Positions 61,596 through 64,000 of a stretch of 64,000 nt of DNA are shown piece by piece (position 1 is the first letter of the stretch; each line of letters opens with the position of its first letter). The notes under the pieces were generated by a model. That model did no database searches and was not told the origin of the DNA. It saw only the letters and a list, made by a program, of their open reading frames with translations. Source of the stretch: Elioraea rosea (GTDB lineage: Bacteria > Pseudomonadota > Alphaproteobacteria > Acetobacterales > Acetobacteraceae); assembly GCF_007644105.1 (NCBI RefSeq), contig NZ_VFAC01000013.1:28632-92631 (forward strand), written 5' to 3'. Position numbers and translations under genes: made by a program.

Positions 61596-64000
61596 TCAGT
61601 TCCGCGCGGGACCTCCGATGGCGGCGATGCTGCGCGGAAGGGAGCGGGCAAGCTGCACTTCCGCGGCAAGCCTCGGCAGGTCCGCCGCACCGGCAACGGG
61701 ATCGGACGTGAGCAGCCGGAACGGTTCGGCAAAGGCGCCATGCGCCATCTGCGCCCCCCGCGTCTCCGCGAGCGAGGCGAGCGTCGCCGTATCGCCGGCA
61801 AGCGCGGCGGCAGCGGCGAGGCGCACGAGCAGGCGGCGCGCGGGCTCATCGAGCGTCGCGTCGGGCGGCGGAAGCCGCGCCTCTGCGAGCTCGGCGAGAG
61901 CGGCGGCGACGTCGCCCCACGCACCATGCGCGGCAGCGATCTCCACGCGCGCCTCGGCCGAGCCTGGCAGGCCGCGCAGCATCGCGAGCCCTTCCTCCAT
62001 GCGCCCCGAGGAGGCGGTGGCGCGGGCGCGGAGGATGAGCCGCTCGGCGGCGAGCGATGCCGGCAGCCGCTCCGCCTCGCTAGCGGCAAGCGCGCCGAGC
62101 GCGCGCTCGACATCGCCATCGGCAAGGCGAAGCTCGGCAAGGCGCAGGCCGGTACGCGCGCGATCGAGCCCGCCCTCGGGCTGCGCCACCATCAGACGGG
62201 TGAGCATGGCAGATGCGCGCTCGGTCAGGTCGAGGCCGATCAGCCGGTCGGCGATGCGGGCAACGACGGCATCGCCGGCGGTACCCGTCGGCAGGAGATC
62301 GGCGCTCTCCTCGAACAGGGCGACGGCCTGCGCGGCGGGAAGCGAATCGGCACCGCCATCGCGGAACAGGGCGAGGAAGGCTTCCGCCGTGCGCGGGCGG
62401 ATCTCGGCGAGGAACTCGGGGAACGCGCCCTCGGTGTCGCGCAGCAGGGCGAGCGCGCCCGCCCAATCGGCCGCCTGGCCGCGCAGCTCGGCCGCGCGCA
62501 GCCGCAGCAGGCGCTCGGATGCGTCGCCGCGCCAGGCGTAGAGCAGCGGCTCCATCTTCGCCGCGGCTTCGGGCGCGCCGATGCGGCCTTCGCGAAGCGC
62601 GAGCTCGACGGCCCGCGTCAGCGCCCGGTAGCGTTGGCGGCGATCACGGCCGTCGCCGAGCGCCTCGTACGCGGCAAGCGCCTCGTCGATCTTGCCCTGC
62701 GCCTCGGTGAGAAGCGCGCGGGCAAGGGCGAGCGAGGGCATGTCGCCAAGGCGCGCGAGAAGTGCAGCCGCTGCGGCGGCCTCGCCGCCCTCCGCCATCG
62801 CTTCCGCCGCGGCAGAGCCGAGCTTGATGCGAAGCGCATCCGGGTAGGAGGGGAGGAGCCCGGCAGAGGCGGCGTAGAGCGGCGCGGTCGCGACAGGCGG
62901 CTCGCCTTCCTGGTCGGCGAGATAGGCACGCCAGAGCGTGATCTCGTCGGTGCCGTCGAGGCGGCGGTCCTTCAGCGCAGGGCGGGCTTCCTCGAGCCGT
63001 CCCGCAAGCAGCGACGCGACGCCGGCAAGCGCGGCCCAGCGCGGGCTCGCGCCCATCACGGGATCCTCGGCGGCGGCGACATCGAGCACGGCCCGGGCCT
63101 CGACGCCGAAACCAAGGGCGAGCATCGCCTCGGCGAGCGCAAGCCGCGGGCGGGAGCGGGCGAGCGGCGGTGCTCCGGCCGCCTCGCCACGAAGCAGGCG
63201 AACCCGTTCCGAAAGCGCATCGTGTGGCAGGGCGGGCAGGTCGAAGGCCCGCGTCAGGGCGTGGCCGGCGAGCACGTCGGGCGCGGCGAGCTGCCCGGGC
63301 GAGACGGCAAGGCCACGGCCGAGCTGCGGGCCGGCCATCAGCACGAAGCCTTCCGGCTGGGCGCGCATCGTCACGTGGTCGGACTGCGCGACGACGGCGA
63401 CGCCCCGCAGCGTCGGCAGGAGAGAGAACTCGGCAAAGGCGCGGGCGACGGGCTGGCGCGCCTCGCCATCCTTCAGCGTGCCGACGATGAGCGTCTCGCC
63501 CGTCTCGGGGTCGTGCAGGTGGGCGGCCCGCCCGGCGAGCTGCGTGCGAAGCAGGAGCCGCCTTCCGTCCGGCGCATCGACGACCTCGGCGGGAAGCGAC
63601 TCGCTGGCGGAAGCGCCTGCGGGAAGAAGCTCGAGGACGAGGCCACGCTCGACCGGGCTGACGCGAGCGGCGGCAGGCGCGGGCACAGGAATGCGCAGGA
63701 GCGTCGCGGCATTGCCCATGGTCAGCACCGCCTTGCCGAAGACGGGATCGTTCCGGAGAGCGGCGAGATCGATCGGGCGCGCATCGTCGAACACGACCCA
63801 GAGCTCCGCGCCGCGGCGAAGCACGGCAACGCCGGTCTCGCGCTCGAAGGGAAGGCGGATGGCGGGGCCCTCGGTGCCGCGATGCGGCGCGGCGGCGAGG
63901 CTGATCGGCGCCTGGCGCTGCGGAACGGGCTGGAGGAGCGGCGCGGCAGGGGGCGCAGGTGTCGCGGGCGCGGCGGCCGCGGTCGGCGCAGGCTGGGCCG
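61596..64000 (-). CDS. Large repeat-containing protein, 5' end outside window
   Basis: The visible 801 residues continue past the right edge. An N-terminal beta-rich part includes AVLRRGAELWVVFDDARPID, followed by VLELLPAGASASESLPAEVV. The remainder is alanine- and leucine-rich helical repeats of tetratricopeptide-like type, for example PRWAALAGVASLLAGRLEEA and ALARALLTEAQGKIDEALAA. A proline-rich linker precedes it at the edge. It converges with nothing but lies 140 bases upstream of speD. Function unknown; a cell-envelope or flagellar scaffold is possible. Confidence 0.65.
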   Translation of the reverse strand, partial: AQPAPTAAAAPATPAPPAAPLLQPVPQRQAPISLAAAPHRGTEGPAIRLPFERETGVAVLRRGAELWVVFDDARPIDLAALRNDPVFGKAVLTMGNAATLLRIPVPAPAAARVSPVERGLVLELLPAGASASESLPAEVVDAPDGRRLLLRTQLAGRAAHLHDPETGETLIVGTLKDGEARQPVARAFAEFSLLPTLRGVAVVAQSDHVTMRAQPEGFVLMAGPQLGRGLAVSPGQLAAPDVLAGHALTRAFDLPALPHDALSERVRLLRGEAAGAPPLARSRPRLALAEAMLALGFGVEARAVLDVAAAEDPVMGASPRWAALAGVASLLAGRLEEARPALKDRRLDGTDEITLWRAYLADQEGEPPVATAPLYAASAGLLPSYPDALRIKLGSAAAEAMAEGGEAAAAAALLARLGDMPSLALARALLTEAQGKIDEALAAYEALGDGRDRRQRYRALTRAVELALREGRIGAPEAAAKMEPLLYAWRGDASERLLRLRAAELRGQAADWAGALALLRDTEGAFPEFLAEIRPRTAEAFLALFRDGGADSLPAAQAVALFEESADLLPTGTAGDAVVARIADRLIGLDLTERASAMLTRLMVAQPEGGLDRARTGLRLAELRLADGDVERALGALAASEAERLPASLAAERLILRARATASSGRMEEGLAMLRGLPGSAEARVEIAAAHGAWGDVAAALAELAEARLPPPDATLDEPARRLLVRLAAAAALAGDTATLASLAETRGAQMAHGAFAEPFRLLTSDPVAGAADLPRLAAEVQLARSLPRSIAAIGGPARN

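Overview
The window is about 70% G+C and gene-dense on both strands. Its content points to an alphaproteobacterium of the Rhodospirillales/Acetobacterales type (Roseomonas- or Elioraea-like): several TRAP and tripartite-tricarboxylate uptake systems with twin-arginine or Sec-exported receptors, a complete cbb3 oxidase locus with FNR-type boxes, a CckA-type kinase inside a flagellar export locus, and alphaproteobacterial DUF1491 and DUF3553 proteins. The genus is an inference. I see no tRNA, rRNA, CRISPR array, integrase or intact IS element, so this looks like ordinary chromosome.

Layout. 1-5.6 kb: 5' part of an alpha-2-macroglobulin gene running off the left edge, mscL, a thiamine-diphosphate enzyme and a SnoaL-like protein. 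5.7-9.6 kb: TRAP operon 1 (P-Q-M), then a Crp/Fnr regulator with a perfect TTGAT-N4-ATCAA box in front of it. 9.6-14.8 kb: polyprenyl-phosphate sugar transferase, radC, an RraA-like protein paired with a TAXI receptor, and a glyoxalase-fold protein. 14.8-17.7 kb: TRAP operon 2. 17.8-25.9 kb: ccoNOQPGHIS, read leftward, with overlapping or nearly touching genes, ending in an unnamed two-helix protein gene. The ccoN promoter region holds a second perfect FNR box shared with a divergent DUF2189 membrane protein. 27.1-28.3 kb: COG2836-type membrane protein and a CBS protein. 28.7-31.6 kb: TRAP operon 3 behind two palindromes. 31.6-35.2 kb: small housekeeping genes (DUF1491, copper chaperone, 2-hydroxyacid dehydrogenase, cytochrome b561, DUF429).

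35.2-42 kb: ketopantoate-reductase-like, creatininase-like and M20 amidohydrolase genes, divergent from a TctC-B-A transporter whose last gene overlaps a DUF2848 hydrolase; this reads as one uptake-and-hydrolysis locus. 42-51.6 kb: acetyltransferase, MFS, TauE/SafE, an orphan Bug receptor, M48 protease, GDP-mannose synthesis with a coupled degenerate SDR, and a Na+/H+ antiporter. 51.6-58.2 kb: flagellar locus, flgB-flgC-fliE-fliQ-fliR-flhB-cckA leftward and a small gene-fliO-fliP rightward, with a CtrA-like box between the arms. 58.3-60.1 kb: an unknown membrane protein with an internal duplication, coupled to a YbjQ-family gene, then two repeat hairpins with common ends. 60.1-64 kb: speD-speE and the 3' part of a large repeat protein running off the right edge.

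The themes are import of organic acids through receptor-dependent secondary transporters, a low-oxygen respiratory regulon in which the local Crp/Fnr protein (E-x-x-S-R recognition helix, no iron-sulfur cysteines) could act on both boxes, and probable CckA-CtrA control of flagellum building.
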